From NCBI GenBank assembly GCA_032358255.1, contig JAULBX010017859.1, positions 23,039-87,038 on the forward strand: a stretch of 64,000 nucleotides of DNA, given 5' to 3'. This document shows, in pieces, positions 24,112 to 34,200 of the stretch (its first letter is position 1; each line of letters opens with the position of its first letter). The position numbers and the translations under genes are program-made. Source of the stretch: Heterotrichella gracilis. Taxonomy: Eukaryota > Sar > Xanthophyceae > Tribonematales > Xanthonemataceae. Below the pieces are notes generated by a model. It worked only from the letters and a program-made list of their open reading frames with translations. It was not told where the DNA came from and did no database searches.

Positions 24112-26424
24112 ATGAATAATTTCATCATTTACTCGATCGAGATCGCGTTTTGTCTCGCCTTATTTTATTTGGCTTACTGGTTGTTTTTAAAGAACGAGAC
24201 CTTTTTTAAGTTAAATAGATTTTATTTAATTTTCTCAGTAGCCGCATCACTGTTCATGCCGCTCTTGAATCTATCACCGACGACAGCGCAAGGAGAAGAA
24301 TCATTCATAACGAAATATCTCAGCCTTCCAATTGAAAAATACGAACAAAGTCTGAGTTCTAATTTAGGTGACAATTACTTTCCTTTAGCAGTTAGAGCGG
24401 ATAAGTCTAAAATCAACAACTACCAAAAAAAAGATCCACTTGTAAACACTCAAGATGTATTTACCGGTGAAACTGATCAAGCGCAGATTCTTGCAGCAGA
24501 TTCGTTTGAAAACAATGGTTCAGAAGGAAAAATAAACTGGTTGAGTATTGCCCTAATCATCTATTTTGGCGGGGTAGCGCTTTTCTTCATTCGTTTCCTT
24601 GCTAACTTTATCTGGATCTTTGCCTTTGCCATTACACATAAACCTCAAAAAATTTCCGGAACAAAAGTGATCAGAGTACAAAAAGACATTTCTCCATTTT
24701 CCTTTTTGAATCTGATCGTTATAAATCAGCAAGACTATCCCGAAGCAGAACTCGAAAAAATAATCTCACATGAAAAAATTCATATCCAACAAAAACACAC
24801 CATAGATCTTATTCTGATTGAATTGCTTTTGGTTGTTCAATGGTTCAATCCTTTTGTCTGGATGTATAAACGTGCTGTGAAAATCAATCATGAGTATTTG
24901 GCAGACCTTGGTACAATTGACTCTGGAGTTGATATCTCGAGTTACCAATACTCTTTATTAAACCAGGCCCTCCGTGAAAAGAACTTTGAAATTGCCAGTA
25001 ATTACAATTTATCAATTAAAAAAAGAATCGCTATGATGTTAAAAAAAAGATCCTCCAAATTAGCCGCACTAAAACTAACTGTTGCTTTGCCAATACTTAT
25101 TTTCCTATTTAGTGCATTCGCTTTTTCTTCTAAAAAAGAAAATAGTCCGAACATGAGCAACGAACTTATAATGAATCCGGATAGCTTAGCTAAAAACGTA
25201 AAAGTCTCCAAAGAGTATTTAAATCTGGTTGAAGGTGAATATTTATCTACCAATGAGCCAAAAAGAGTGAGACGAATAATTTTTACAGAAGTACTCGGAA
25301 CCTTGTTTGGTTATGACGATGGTTATACTTACAAGTTGGTAGCTCTGGGTGATGGAAAGTATACTAACCCCGACGATGGGGCTTCCTTAATATTTGACAC
25401 AAAAGACAAAAACGAAATAAGTTTGTCACTTTTCGGAAAGATAAATTTGAACAAGGTGAAATTTGTGGCAGGATCTGGTAATGTACAAAACAGATCCATG
25501 GCATTTACTCTGGTTAAAGTCATCATGAAAGATGGTTCTGCCGCGGCGCTTGCCTATTATAAGATTGCGAAGGATTCTGCTAATTATTTTTATACAGAAA
25601 ATGAAATGAACTGGGCGGGATATGAACTTTTGCAAGCCGGAAAAGCAAATGAGGCGGCCACACTGTTTAAAATTAATGTAGATAAATTTCCAAATTCATT
25701 CAATACGTATGACAGCTATGCAGAAGCCCTTTTGGCAGCCGGAGACAAGAACGGTGCCATTGAGAATTATAAAAAATCTTTAAAATTAAATCCGGGCAGT
25801 AAAAGTGGAATCAAGCATCTAAATGATCTGGGAGTGAATACCGATGAATTGACTAAAACTGAAAAACTTCCTTTGGAGTATTTGAGATCACTGGAAGGTA
25901 CTTATTTATCTACCAATCAACCCACTTGGGTGAGAATGATCCGGTTTACGGAAGTAGGCGGAGTCTTGGTAGGTCAGGATAATGGCTATACATATCAGAT
26001 TCTTCCAATGGGTGATGGCAAGTTTATCAATCCCGATGATGGTGTTTCGTTGGTCTTTAATACCAAAGACAAAAACGCGATCAGCTTTACGATTTTTGGA
26101 AATGTAAATATGAAAAAAGTAGTTGTATCTAAAGAACCAGTAGTTAATATAGCAAACTATGCTGGTATATATTTGCCGGCTAAAAAAGATTCTGTTCTTA
26201 CTTCCATGGAAATACTTAACAGTAATAATAAGTTATTCCGATATATAGAATCTGCGCCTGCAGAAAATAGAACGCTTGAACTGGAATTTGTAACAGATAA
26301 TATTTTCTTTTATAAAGATAAAAGCGCCCGAAGTATTGAATTTATTCTTAACGACAAAAAAGAAGTAACAGGATGTACATTAAGAAGACCTGATGGTATT
26401 TATACCCTTTCAAAGAAAAAATAG
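24112..26424 (+). CDS. BlaR1-type M56 membrane metallopeptidase with duplicated C-terminal domain and TPR
   Basis: Protein of 770 residues. N-terminal membrane helices (about 5-25, 36-55, 145-170, 323-341) surround an M56 peptidase with the zinc motif HEKIH (220-224) and the downstream Glu in NHEYLADLG (Glu261). In BlaR1 this part cleaves the partner repressor. After the last helix there is no penicillin-binding sensor. Instead come a domain of about 80 residues (369-450), a TPR-like stretch (about 505-575, AGKANEAATLF and GDKNGAIENYKKSLKLNPG), a second copy of the domain (about 589-670, roughly 60 percent identical to the first) and a further related-looking module to the end. The sensed ligand is thus probably not a beta-lactam. 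Confidence 0.9.
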   Translation: MNNFIIYSIEIAFCLALFYLAYWLFLKNETFFKLNRFYLIFSVAASLFMPLLNLSPTTAQGEESFITKYLSLPIEKYEQSLSSNLGDNYFPLAVRADKSKINNYQKKDPLVNTQDVFTGETDQAQILAADSFENNGSEGKINWLSIALIIYFGGVALFFIRFLANFIWIFAFAITHKPQKISGTKVIRVQKDISPFSFLNLIVINQQDYPEAELEKIISHEKIHIQQKHTIDLILIELLLVVQWFNPFVWMYKRAVKINHEYLADLGTIDSGVDISSYQYSLLNQALREKNFEIASNYNLSIKKRIAMMLKKRSSKLAALKLTVALPILIFLFSAFAFSSKKENSPNMSNELIMNPDSLAKNVKVSKEYLNLVEGEYLSTNEPKRVRRIIFTEVLGTLFGYDDGYTYKLVALGDGKYTNPDDGASLIFDTKDKNEISLSLFGKINLNKVKFVAGSGNVQNRSMAFTLVKVIMKDGSAAALAYYKIAKDSANYFYTENEMNWAGYELLQAGKANEAATLFKINVDKFPNSFNTYDSYAEALLAAGDKNGAIENYKKSLKLNPGSKSGIKHLNDLGVNTDELTKTEKLPLEYLRSLEGTYLSTNQPTWVRMIRFTEVGGVLVGQDNGYTYQILPMGDGKFINPDDGVSLVFNTKDKNAISFTIFGNVNMKKVVVSKEPVVNIANYAGIYLPAKKDSVLTSMEILNSNNKLFRYIESAPAENRTLELEFVTDNIFFYKDKSARSIEFILNDKKEVTGCTLRRPDGIYTLSKKK

Positions 26425-26498
26425 TTGGAAATTATTTTTCGGTTATGGCAACGGCCAACTGGGCTTTTGAGCGAGATAATTAGAAAGCAAAAAAAAGA

Positions 26499-26526
26499 GC
26501 CCTCTTGTTAATTTGGGAGGGCTTTT
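26499..26526. terminator. Two-way terminator between convergent genes
   Basis: GCCCTC and GAGGGC arms (26499-26522, 12-base loop) are flanked by an A-run on the left and TTTT on the right, so the hairpin can serve both the BlaR1-type gene and the convergent patatin gene. Confidence 0.72.
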
Positions 26527-26568
26527 ACATTATACGATAAATGCGAATGACAGATGCGTTCTGCTTTA

Positions 26569-28824
26569 TTAAAACACAAAACCAATCTTAATGTGCTTAT
26601 AGATCTGACCAATTTCAGGAGCGTACATGGCTGTAAATTCCATTGGCAAAACCCCTAAATTATAACCTAAACCAAGTGAAAAACCATTTAGTACTTTCAT
26701 TTTGTTATAGTTGAAAAATTCTGTTTCTGAACTAAATCCATAAAAGGCCGAATTGGCTCTTGCGAGAATAAAAAGATCTGAGAAGGCATTGTATTGCAAG
26801 GCTATTTGACCGATGGCTGCAGAGGAAGTGAATTTTTGACCTTCATTTAAACCGGCAAATACCATTTGTTGTCTGAATAAGGGTTGAATACCCCCTAAAA
26901 AGTAATTATCAAAAACAAAATTTTGTGAGTGATAGGTTAATCCAAAATTGGTTTGATAAAAGAATGTTAAGCGTTTAGTAAGACTGTTGTATTTAATGTA
27001 ATTGAACATCCCTTTATAAAACTCCGGTTTATTATTTATTATGCCTGATACATCGGCAGTTTCTCCGGCATTATTATAGCCTATGATTTCAGCTTTTCGT
27101 TCATAAACCACGCCAATCTCAGCTTGCAAAACAGAACCTGAGGTAGGAAAATTTAAACGATTGGTAGTATTACATTCTGTACGTATATAAGAATAAAGAT
27201 TATTGGAGCTTCCGTCAATTCTGAGATCGGCGGCTACATCAGGCGAAAAATGATAGGTATTGTAATTAGTGCCGAACGTCAAACTCGTTGCAGTCCCAAA
27301 CACGTGGGTATAGTTGAGGTCAAAACGGGTAAGATTAAAGTTATACAAATAACGTTTATTTGCTCCTTCATATACATTCCAGGGGAGATTTTCCGAGAAC
27401 ACTTCCGCCTGAATGTAATCATTGGCGTAACGTCCAAATGCTTGCCGATGTTGAATCAATCCTCTGAAATATTCCCCTGCCGCTACTTTTATCATGGTTC
27501 TCGATTTATCCAGCAACAAATTGCGAACCGTTACATTAAGCAGAATGGCCGCACCACTGTATGTGTGAAAAGAAAGTCCAACCTTTGCCTGAGTTAATAA
27601 GGATTCTTTTACTAAACATTTTAATTTAGCATGACCTTCAGTAGTTGGTTTTAATTCATAATACACATTATCATAATATCTACTGGAATAAGCCTTTCTG
27701 AATCCTTTGTTGATTTGATCAGCCGTATAAGAGCGTCCGATTTCAATCTCAATTTTATCCATCAATAACTCTTTGCTGGTATTTTTAATTCCAATTATTT
27801 CTACTTCATCAATGATGATTTTTTCTTTCGCGGGCAAACGGGTGTCCGGATTAAATTGTACCGGTTTGATCTTGTTTAAAGAGTCAGCAAGTCGTTTGAA
27901 ATAGGGATAATATAAATTTCCTACCGCTTTGCCTATGCGCATGATATCATCGCTGGCGCCAAAACTTCCGGCACTGTATTGGTCAACCGGAGGTTGAATA
28001 ACCAGGTCACATAATTTTAATTCTTTAATGAGGTCTTCTGCATCGCGGTACTGAGTGATCTGATAAAATACATCGAGTGCAGAATTTAGCTTTGATACAT
28101 CAGGTAATCCCGGAAACAAATTAACGCCTATAACAATGTCTGCGCCCATTTTTTTTACATCAGTCACCGGAAAATTTCGAATGATTCCACCATCCACAAG
28201 CTTAGTAGTATCCACATCCAAGGCTGTAAACACACTGGGAATGGCCATACTGGCTCTAACGGCACTCACAATTTCGCCTTTTGAATGTACAATAGCTCTT
28301 CCGGTAGAAAGATCAGTTGAAATGCATTTAAATGGAATACTAAATTTTGAGAAGTCTTTAATGTTATAAACCGGTAACATCAATTCATTTAATTTTAACC
28401 ATAACTCTTCCGATTCAATTAAACCGGTAGCAATTTTTGGTTTCAGACCTTTCATGCCTACCTCGGCAGAGTATTTACCATATTCATCTTTTTCATCAAT
28501 GCTTATATCGGTATAGCTTGGTTTATTACTAAGCAACACACTCCAATCGAGCTTGTCAACTTCTTTTTCAATCTGTTTACCTGAATACCCAATGGAGTAG
28601 AGGGAACCTACCACACTTCCCATGCTGGTTCCGGTGAGGTAATCTATTTTTAATCCGGCACTGTCAATAGCTTGCAATATGCCTATGTGTGAAATCCCTT
28701 TGGCTCCGCCACCACTTAATACCAATCCTATTTTTGGACGCTGAGCTTGTATGACCAGAGAAAAGAATATTAATGTCAAGGTAAAAACGAAATAAGATCT
28801 TATGAAAGAATATTTTTTAATCAT
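26569..28824 (-). CDS. Patatin-like phospholipase fused to Omp85 barrel (PlpD-like)
   Basis: Protein of 751 residues with a signal peptide ending in IQAQ. The patatin domain (about 29-225) shows the oxyanion loop GLVLSGGGAKGISHIGIL, the nucleophile GTSMGS (Ser67) and the catalytic Asp in VDGGIIRNFP (Asp212). A POTRA-like segment follows (about 335-410, IDEVEIIGIKNTSKELLMDKIEI) and then a barrel of the Omp85/TPS class (about 420-751) ending in Phe. This is the layout of type Vd autotransporters such as PlpD, which expose or release a lipase at the surface. In Bacteroidota the patatin part may stay periplasmic. It lies downstream of tamB-tamL on the same strand. Confidence 0.92.
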   Translation of the reverse strand: MIKKYSFIRSYFVFTLTLIFFSLVIQAQRPKIGLVLSGGGAKGISHIGILQAIDSAGLKIDYLTGTSMGSVVGSLYSIGYSGKQIEKEVDKLDWSVLLSNKPSYTDISIDEKDEYGKYSAEVGMKGLKPKIATGLIESEELWLKLNELMLPVYNIKDFSKFSIPFKCISTDLSTGRAIVHSKGEIVSAVRASMAIPSVFTALDVDTTKLVDGGIIRNFPVTDVKKMGADIVIGVNLFPGLPDVSKLNSALDVFYQITQYRDAEDLIKELKLCDLVIQPPVDQYSAGSFGASDDIMRIGKAVGNLYYPYFKRLADSLNKIKPVQFNPDTRLPAKEKIIIDEVEIIGIKNTSKELLMDKIEIEIGRSYTADQINKGFRKAYSSRYYDNVYYELKPTTEGHAKLKCLVKESLLTQAKVGLSFHTYSGAAILLNVTVRNLLLDKSRTMIKVAAGEYFRGLIQHRQAFGRYANDYIQAEVFSENLPWNVYEGANKRYLYNFNLTRFDLNYTHVFGTATSLTFGTNYNTYHFSPDVAADLRIDGSSNNLYSYIRTECNTTNRLNFPTSGSVLQAEIGVVYERKAEIIGYNNAGETADVSGIINNKPEFYKGMFNYIKYNSLTKRLTFFYQTNFGLTYHSQNFVFDNYFLGGIQPLFRQQMVFAGLNEGQKFTSSAAIGQIALQYNAFSDLFILARANSAFYGFSSETEFFNYNKMKVLNGFSLGLGYNLGVLPMEFTAMYAPEIGQIYKHIKIGFVF

Positions 28825-28992
28825 ACGAAGGCAAGATTTTGAATACTAAAATACTTATATATTAAATGAAGGCAAAACTTTCTATTAAGACTTGTATAAA
28901 TATGATTAAAATTATTTAATGAACTCTGACTTGGCTCAGCAGCCCATTTTTCAATACAATATTGATCTAACTTTTGAAAAAACCGGACTATT

Positions 28993-31272
28993 TTAAAAAG
29001 GATAACCAAAGCCAATGACAGCGCCCCACAATGGCAGTTTATTTTCCCAGATCCATTTATACCCATCAATAAATATCGGGGCATACAATAAAAAACCATA
29101 ATCGAAACGTAAGATCAGAAAATTAAGATCTAATCGCAGTCCGGCACCTGCAGTGAGATAACTGTCCTCAATGATCTTATTCCAACGAATTCCGCTGCCC
29201 GGTCTTTCAGCGTCTTCTTTTAATAACCAAATATTACCGGCATCTGACCAAAAGGCACCGCTTAAACGGACCCCTAATCTGAATCTGAATTCAAGATTCA
29301 TCTCTAATTTAATATCGCCGACCTGATTCACTTCTCCTTTTTCAAACTCTAAATATCGTCCCGGACCTACACTTCTGGCACTTAATGGCCGTAAACTATT
29401 TGTTCCGCCAATAAAGTATTGCCGTATGTAAGGCATTTGCACACTATTTCCAAATGGTAAACCAAACCCCCCAATATGTCTAAATACCAATGAACTGACT
29501 CTTCCGGTTTTTTTGTAATACCTGAAGTCATAACTTAATTGCGCAAATTGAGCAATGGGCGCACGTAAAAAGGTGCGCTCTCCTTTTTTATCATCGGTAA
29601 AAATGGCGTTCAATAACGAGAGTGCATTACCTGCGCTTTCTATTCGTGCATGGAAAAATGGTCCTTCAGGTATAGCGGCCTTAGTTCGTCTGTCATAGGT
29701 ATAGGTATAGGCCATGCCAACAATAAATTGGTTCACAAGGCTAACCCTTAAGGCAGGATTTTCAGAAACTAAGCTGTCAAAACGAGCGGTAGTATTTAAT
29801 AGATCGGAATAAGTTATATTAAGCAGATCAAATCGATTCGTGGCGAACTTATTCTTACTCCAGCTTACACCATAGGCGGCATTCCAACTCAATATCCTGA
29901 AATAATCTTTTCGGTCATTATATTCTGTATTAAAACTCAAAAATTGAAATGGTAACGAAGACGCGTTATGACTTAATTTTACTTTTGAATTGGTGAATGG
30001 TGCTTTGATGATGCTTCTGGCAGATATACCGGAGGAGTTTGAGATCCTTTCACGAAAAACACCGATCGGAAAATCATAATAATAATCTACTTCAATGAAT
30101 AAATTTTGGGCTTTCCCAAATAAGTTAAGTTGACTTAATTTAAATCCAACCGACGGACCAATATACCCGGCTGTTTTATAACTTCCCTTGATGTTAAATG
30201 AAAGATTGGTGGCATCTGCCGGACTTAAATTAATGGTAGCATTGAGTTTAGTTGAATCGCCTCCTTGCGGTAAATACGACAAATAATTAGCTTTAAAAAT
30301 ACCTAAAGAAGAAAGTACCGAATTGGATTGATTTGCTTTTTTAAGTGAATAAGTGCTTCCTGCCCTGAGGTAAATGATGCTGTCTAAAAAACGACGTTTG
30401 AGTTTTCCTGACGAATATTCATAAAATGGGCGATCCTTATTTGCGTCATAAACGAGTGAATCAACACGTATTTTAACTTCAGTAATTTGGACAGTGCTTT
30501 GTTGAATAGGGCTAAGCTCATTATTTATGCGGATTCTTAAATCCACCTGTTTATAAGCAACAGACGTATCGGCTTCTATGATCACATCTGATTCTTGAAT
30601 ATAGAAAAAACCATTGTTTTGTAGTTTTTGATAAATGTTCAAGCGTTCTTGTTTGAGGGTATCTAAATTGTATTCAAGTCCTGTTTTGACAATACTGGTT
30701 TTTTTATATTCTGAAATAGAATTAGATAAATTCGTTTGATTGGAATCTAATACATAATTGACATGGCGGTAGGTGAACGCCTTAGGAACTTCTGCAGTAT
30801 AGGTGATAAAGGCCTTGTTTTTCTTTTTATTGTAACGCAAAGTATAGGTACAGCTTGTTCCAAAATGACCAAAGCTTTCAAATTTTTCTATGAGCTTTTG
30901 CGCTTTTAGTTCCGGTTGAATATCACTTAATAAAACGGGTTCTTCTCCTAAATTATTTCGCATCCAATGTGAAAATCCTTTTTCTTTTTTATTGTAAAAC
31001 CAGTTATAAATGATTAAACGGGAAGGGATGAAGCGAAGTGCCGGCATCCCTAAAATAGATCCATTGGGAAGATCCCAAACGGTATAATAGGCTGCACCTA
31101 ACTTCATGCCACTGTACTTCATGGCTTTTGATTTTTCACCTGATTTTAATTTTACCAAAAGTGTTGAACCTGTATACAATACCTCACCTTCTTGAAGGCA
31201 CTTCGTGCCACTGCATGAAACCATCACCAGGCAAATAAAAAATATAAAAAGTCTATGTAAGAGGGTCTTCAT
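28993..31272 (-). CDS. tamL: TamL, TamA-like outer-membrane lipoprotein of the Omp85 family
   Basis: Protein of 759 residues. A lipoprotein signal (FFICLVMVSC, Cys20) replaces the plain signal peptide of proteobacterial TamA, as in the Bacteroidota variant TamL. POTRA-like segments (about 85-350, with KTGLEYNLDTLKQERLNIYQKLQNNGFFYI) precede an Omp85 barrel (about 360-759) with the L6-loop Arg motif in GGTNSLRPLSARSVGPGRY and a C-terminal Phe. TamL works with TamB to insert outer-membrane proteins or move lipids. Its start codon directly follows the tamB stop with no gap, which supports the pairing. Confidence 0.92.
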   Translation of the reverse strand: MKTLLHRLFIFFICLVMVSCSGTKCLQEGEVLYTGSTLLVKLKSGEKSKAMKYSGMKLGAAYYTVWDLPNGSILGMPALRFIPSRLIIYNWFYNKKEKGFSHWMRNNLGEEPVLLSDIQPELKAQKLIEKFESFGHFGTSCTYTLRYNKKKNKAFITYTAEVPKAFTYRHVNYVLDSNQTNLSNSISEYKKTSIVKTGLEYNLDTLKQERLNIYQKLQNNGFFYIQESDVIIEADTSVAYKQVDLRIRINNELSPIQQSTVQITEVKIRVDSLVYDANKDRPFYEYSSGKLKRRFLDSIIYLRAGSTYSLKKANQSNSVLSSLGIFKANYLSYLPQGGDSTKLNATINLSPADATNLSFNIKGSYKTAGYIGPSVGFKLSQLNLFGKAQNLFIEVDYYYDFPIGVFRERISNSSGISARSIIKAPFTNSKVKLSHNASSLPFQFLSFNTEYNDRKDYFRILSWNAAYGVSWSKNKFATNRFDLLNITYSDLLNTTARFDSLVSENPALRVSLVNQFIVGMAYTYTYDRRTKAAIPEGPFFHARIESAGNALSLLNAIFTDDKKGERTFLRAPIAQFAQLSYDFRYYKKTGRVSSLVFRHIGGFGLPFGNSVQMPYIRQYFIGGTNSLRPLSARSVGPGRYLEFEKGEVNQVGDIKLEMNLEFRFRLGVRLSGAFWSDAGNIWLLKEDAERPGSGIRWNKIIEDSYLTAGAGLRLDLNFLILRFDYGFLLYAPIFIDGYKWIWENKLPLWGAVIGFGYPF

Positions 31273-34200
31273 TTATTTTTGCTTGTCTGATATCACTTCT
31301 TTTTTAGCTTTAGTTGATCTAAATAAATTCTTAAATCGTTTGTTGTAATTAAAACTCACACTCGATTCGTCTACCTGACCGTTGATCGGACCACGATAAG
31401 AGTTTTCGCGCTTTAATTGAAGAGTAAGATTGGGTTCCTCTTTCATAACATATTCCAGCTGAATACTGCCCAATGGCGAACTTTTAGAAGCTGCCGGTGT
31501 GGCTCCAATATCAAAGTTACCACCTACCGAAACTTTAAATTTTTCATTAAAAAACCCTTTTGAAAAATCATATCCAATTCGATTTGCTTCGCGGTTCCCA
31601 TTAATATCTTGTTCTGCATTATTGACCACATTAAACGAAAGTTCAGCATTCTTAATGTTTCTGCGAGAGATCTCATTTAATTTTGCAACAACTAAACTCA
31701 TGGAGGAGCTTTGATTCTTAGAGTCATTGTTTACCTTTCCAAATAAAAGCATATTGATGGCATACGACTCTTTGGTTTCAGCGGGCAAAGCCGATAACAT
31801 ATTTTGCACATCTGCGTTCCCCGAACTAATATCAAAATTCAGCTCAAAATTCTTTAAGGTCTTATTATTCACCATGGCGGTCACGTTTACAGGCACTCTG
31901 TTTTTTTTATCGGTCAGATCTGCCGACATTTCATTTGGGGTTACCCGAAATGTTTCAACCCCTTTAAAATTTAAAACAGGGTTTTTTAGATCACCATTCC
32001 ATTGTGTTTTTGCCTGAACTATATTCATTTCAACATCAGAAACTATTGGTAGATCGTAATAGATCTTGCCTTGTGTACTGCTAATTGACCCAAAAATTTC
32101 CGGTAACATCTCCTTTCCTTTTCTTAATTGTAAATCACCACTTGCATATAATTTCACATAGTTTTGTTTGGTCTTATCCATCAAGACATAAACCTCTGTC
32201 GAACCAATATTCATATTCACATTCCACTGAATAGGAAATTGTCGTTTTATTGGTTTGCGAATAAACTTTTTTTCTTCTTCTTCACTAAAATTGATGAAAA
32301 TAACATCATCAGTTGTGCCGTTCAAACTCACAGAGCTTTTATAATAATGATTGATGTTACCGCCTTTTAATAGATTAAGATCTCCTGAAATGGCTAAATT
32401 GTTTATACCTCCCTTGATCTTAAGATCACTTTCAATCTCAAGTTTGCCTTTTGTGATCGCGTTTGGTTTGTCATTTGTAAACACAATGAATTTTTTTGAG
32501 ACAATGCTTAATAAATTTTGATCTTCTTCATTTAGACCTATTTTACCATTTAATTTAATTTCATTTTTTGCTACATCAGTAATAATAAAATCATTCAAAC
32601 GAATAAAGTGATCTGATAGTTTTATCTGTTGTTTATCGATGTTTGTTTCAGTTCCAAATTCTTTCATTTTGAAATGAAATTTATCAAATTCAAGTTGGCC
32701 TTCACTTGTCTTTGTTTTTCCATTCACGAATTTCACATCTCCTTTAAGTTGTCCTGATAATTCAACATCAGAACTTACCAGATGAAAGATCGAATCTAGT
32801 TTTGACAGATTAAGTTGATCAATGCTTGCTTCAATTTCACTTTCATCAGATGTTTTTTGAGCCTTCAGATGCATCTCCCAGGCCGACGAAACTAATTGGG
32901 TGGCAAAATCTTGTTTAGAAGGACTTATGTTTGCTGAAAAGCTTGTGGTTCCTAAAGAGATCGAATCAAGCTCCATTTTGGAAAGCTTTCCTGCAAGAGC
33001 CAATTCATCTTTTTGTTGATTATAAGAGGTTTTAAGTGATAAACGGGCATCCACTTCAAAGTCCTTCACAAAAATATCGACTATTGGTCCCATATTTATG
33101 GAATCAAGTTCTAAAAAGATAGCTTCATTCAAATCTGAAAAAATGATCTTTTGTTCTTGGTTGGCTACTTGTAAATTTCCTGAAACTTTTTTTGTTTCCT
33201 TGTTTATAAAAATCCCTTCCCCGTTTATATATTGCCAGTTCTGTTCTCCCAATTGAAGGCTATTTTGTTTTGTAAAACAAATGTGATACGACTCAGGAAG
33301 CAAATTAAGACCTCCGCTAAGTTGTAAAGATTGATTTATGGACGGCACTTTACCTGTGAGTTGATAGGTTAAACTGTCTGTATGGTGCAATGTGACGCTC
33401 GTTTTTAAGCTATCTAGGTTTAGAAAATTGGTGATAATATGTCCAATTTGAAGTTCGGCTTCTTTTTCATTTTGATCATAAGTTAAACTGCTTTTTAAAT
33501 TTTTTACAGAGTTGGGTCCAAAGGTGATCAATGGAATATCGATCAAAGCTTTCACATTGGTTGAAGCAGCGCGTAGTTCAAGTTTTTTTAAATCAAAATG
33601 TATTTTTGTTCCAATAAATTGTTCAGTTAAAGTACTGTCTAATTCAATAGTGGAAGTCAAATAAAAATCGGGTAAGCTTGATTTTTCTTTTTTTGGATTT
33701 TTGATCCAGCTGATTAGATCGTCTGAAAATTCGGTTTTAAGCACATCATTAGCCCCGGTTTTAATACCAAAGAAATAATTCGACTCTTTTTTAATAAATT
33801 TAATTTCTGAAGATTGAAATTGATTCTTATTCCCTGTTTTAGAAGTTAAGAGCAATTTTTCCAATTCAAAAAAAACAAAAAGACTATCTGTCGATCTATT
33901 TACCTGTCCATTAAAGTCTGCACTTAATAGGCCTGTTGGATAATCTTTCATTATTTTTCCAAGATCTTCCAAATAGGCGTAGCCGGTAAAACGGATGTCT
34001 TTTGATTGTAACAAGTCTCCAAAAGCAGTTACCGATATTTTCCAGTTTTGTTTGTTAGATTCTAACCAAAATTCAGTGGTCTTGTTTTTAAAACTCACAT
34101 TTAAATCCGGATGAATGAGTCGATTATTCTTGTATAAAACAGAATCACTTTGTAAATGAATGTCGAATTTATTTAATGTGGATACTTTACCGATGTCGAA

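Noticed and set aside
28821-29099. Open frame of 92 codons on the minus strand after tamL
   Set aside because: Most of it overlaps the tamL 3' end in another frame and it has no family features.
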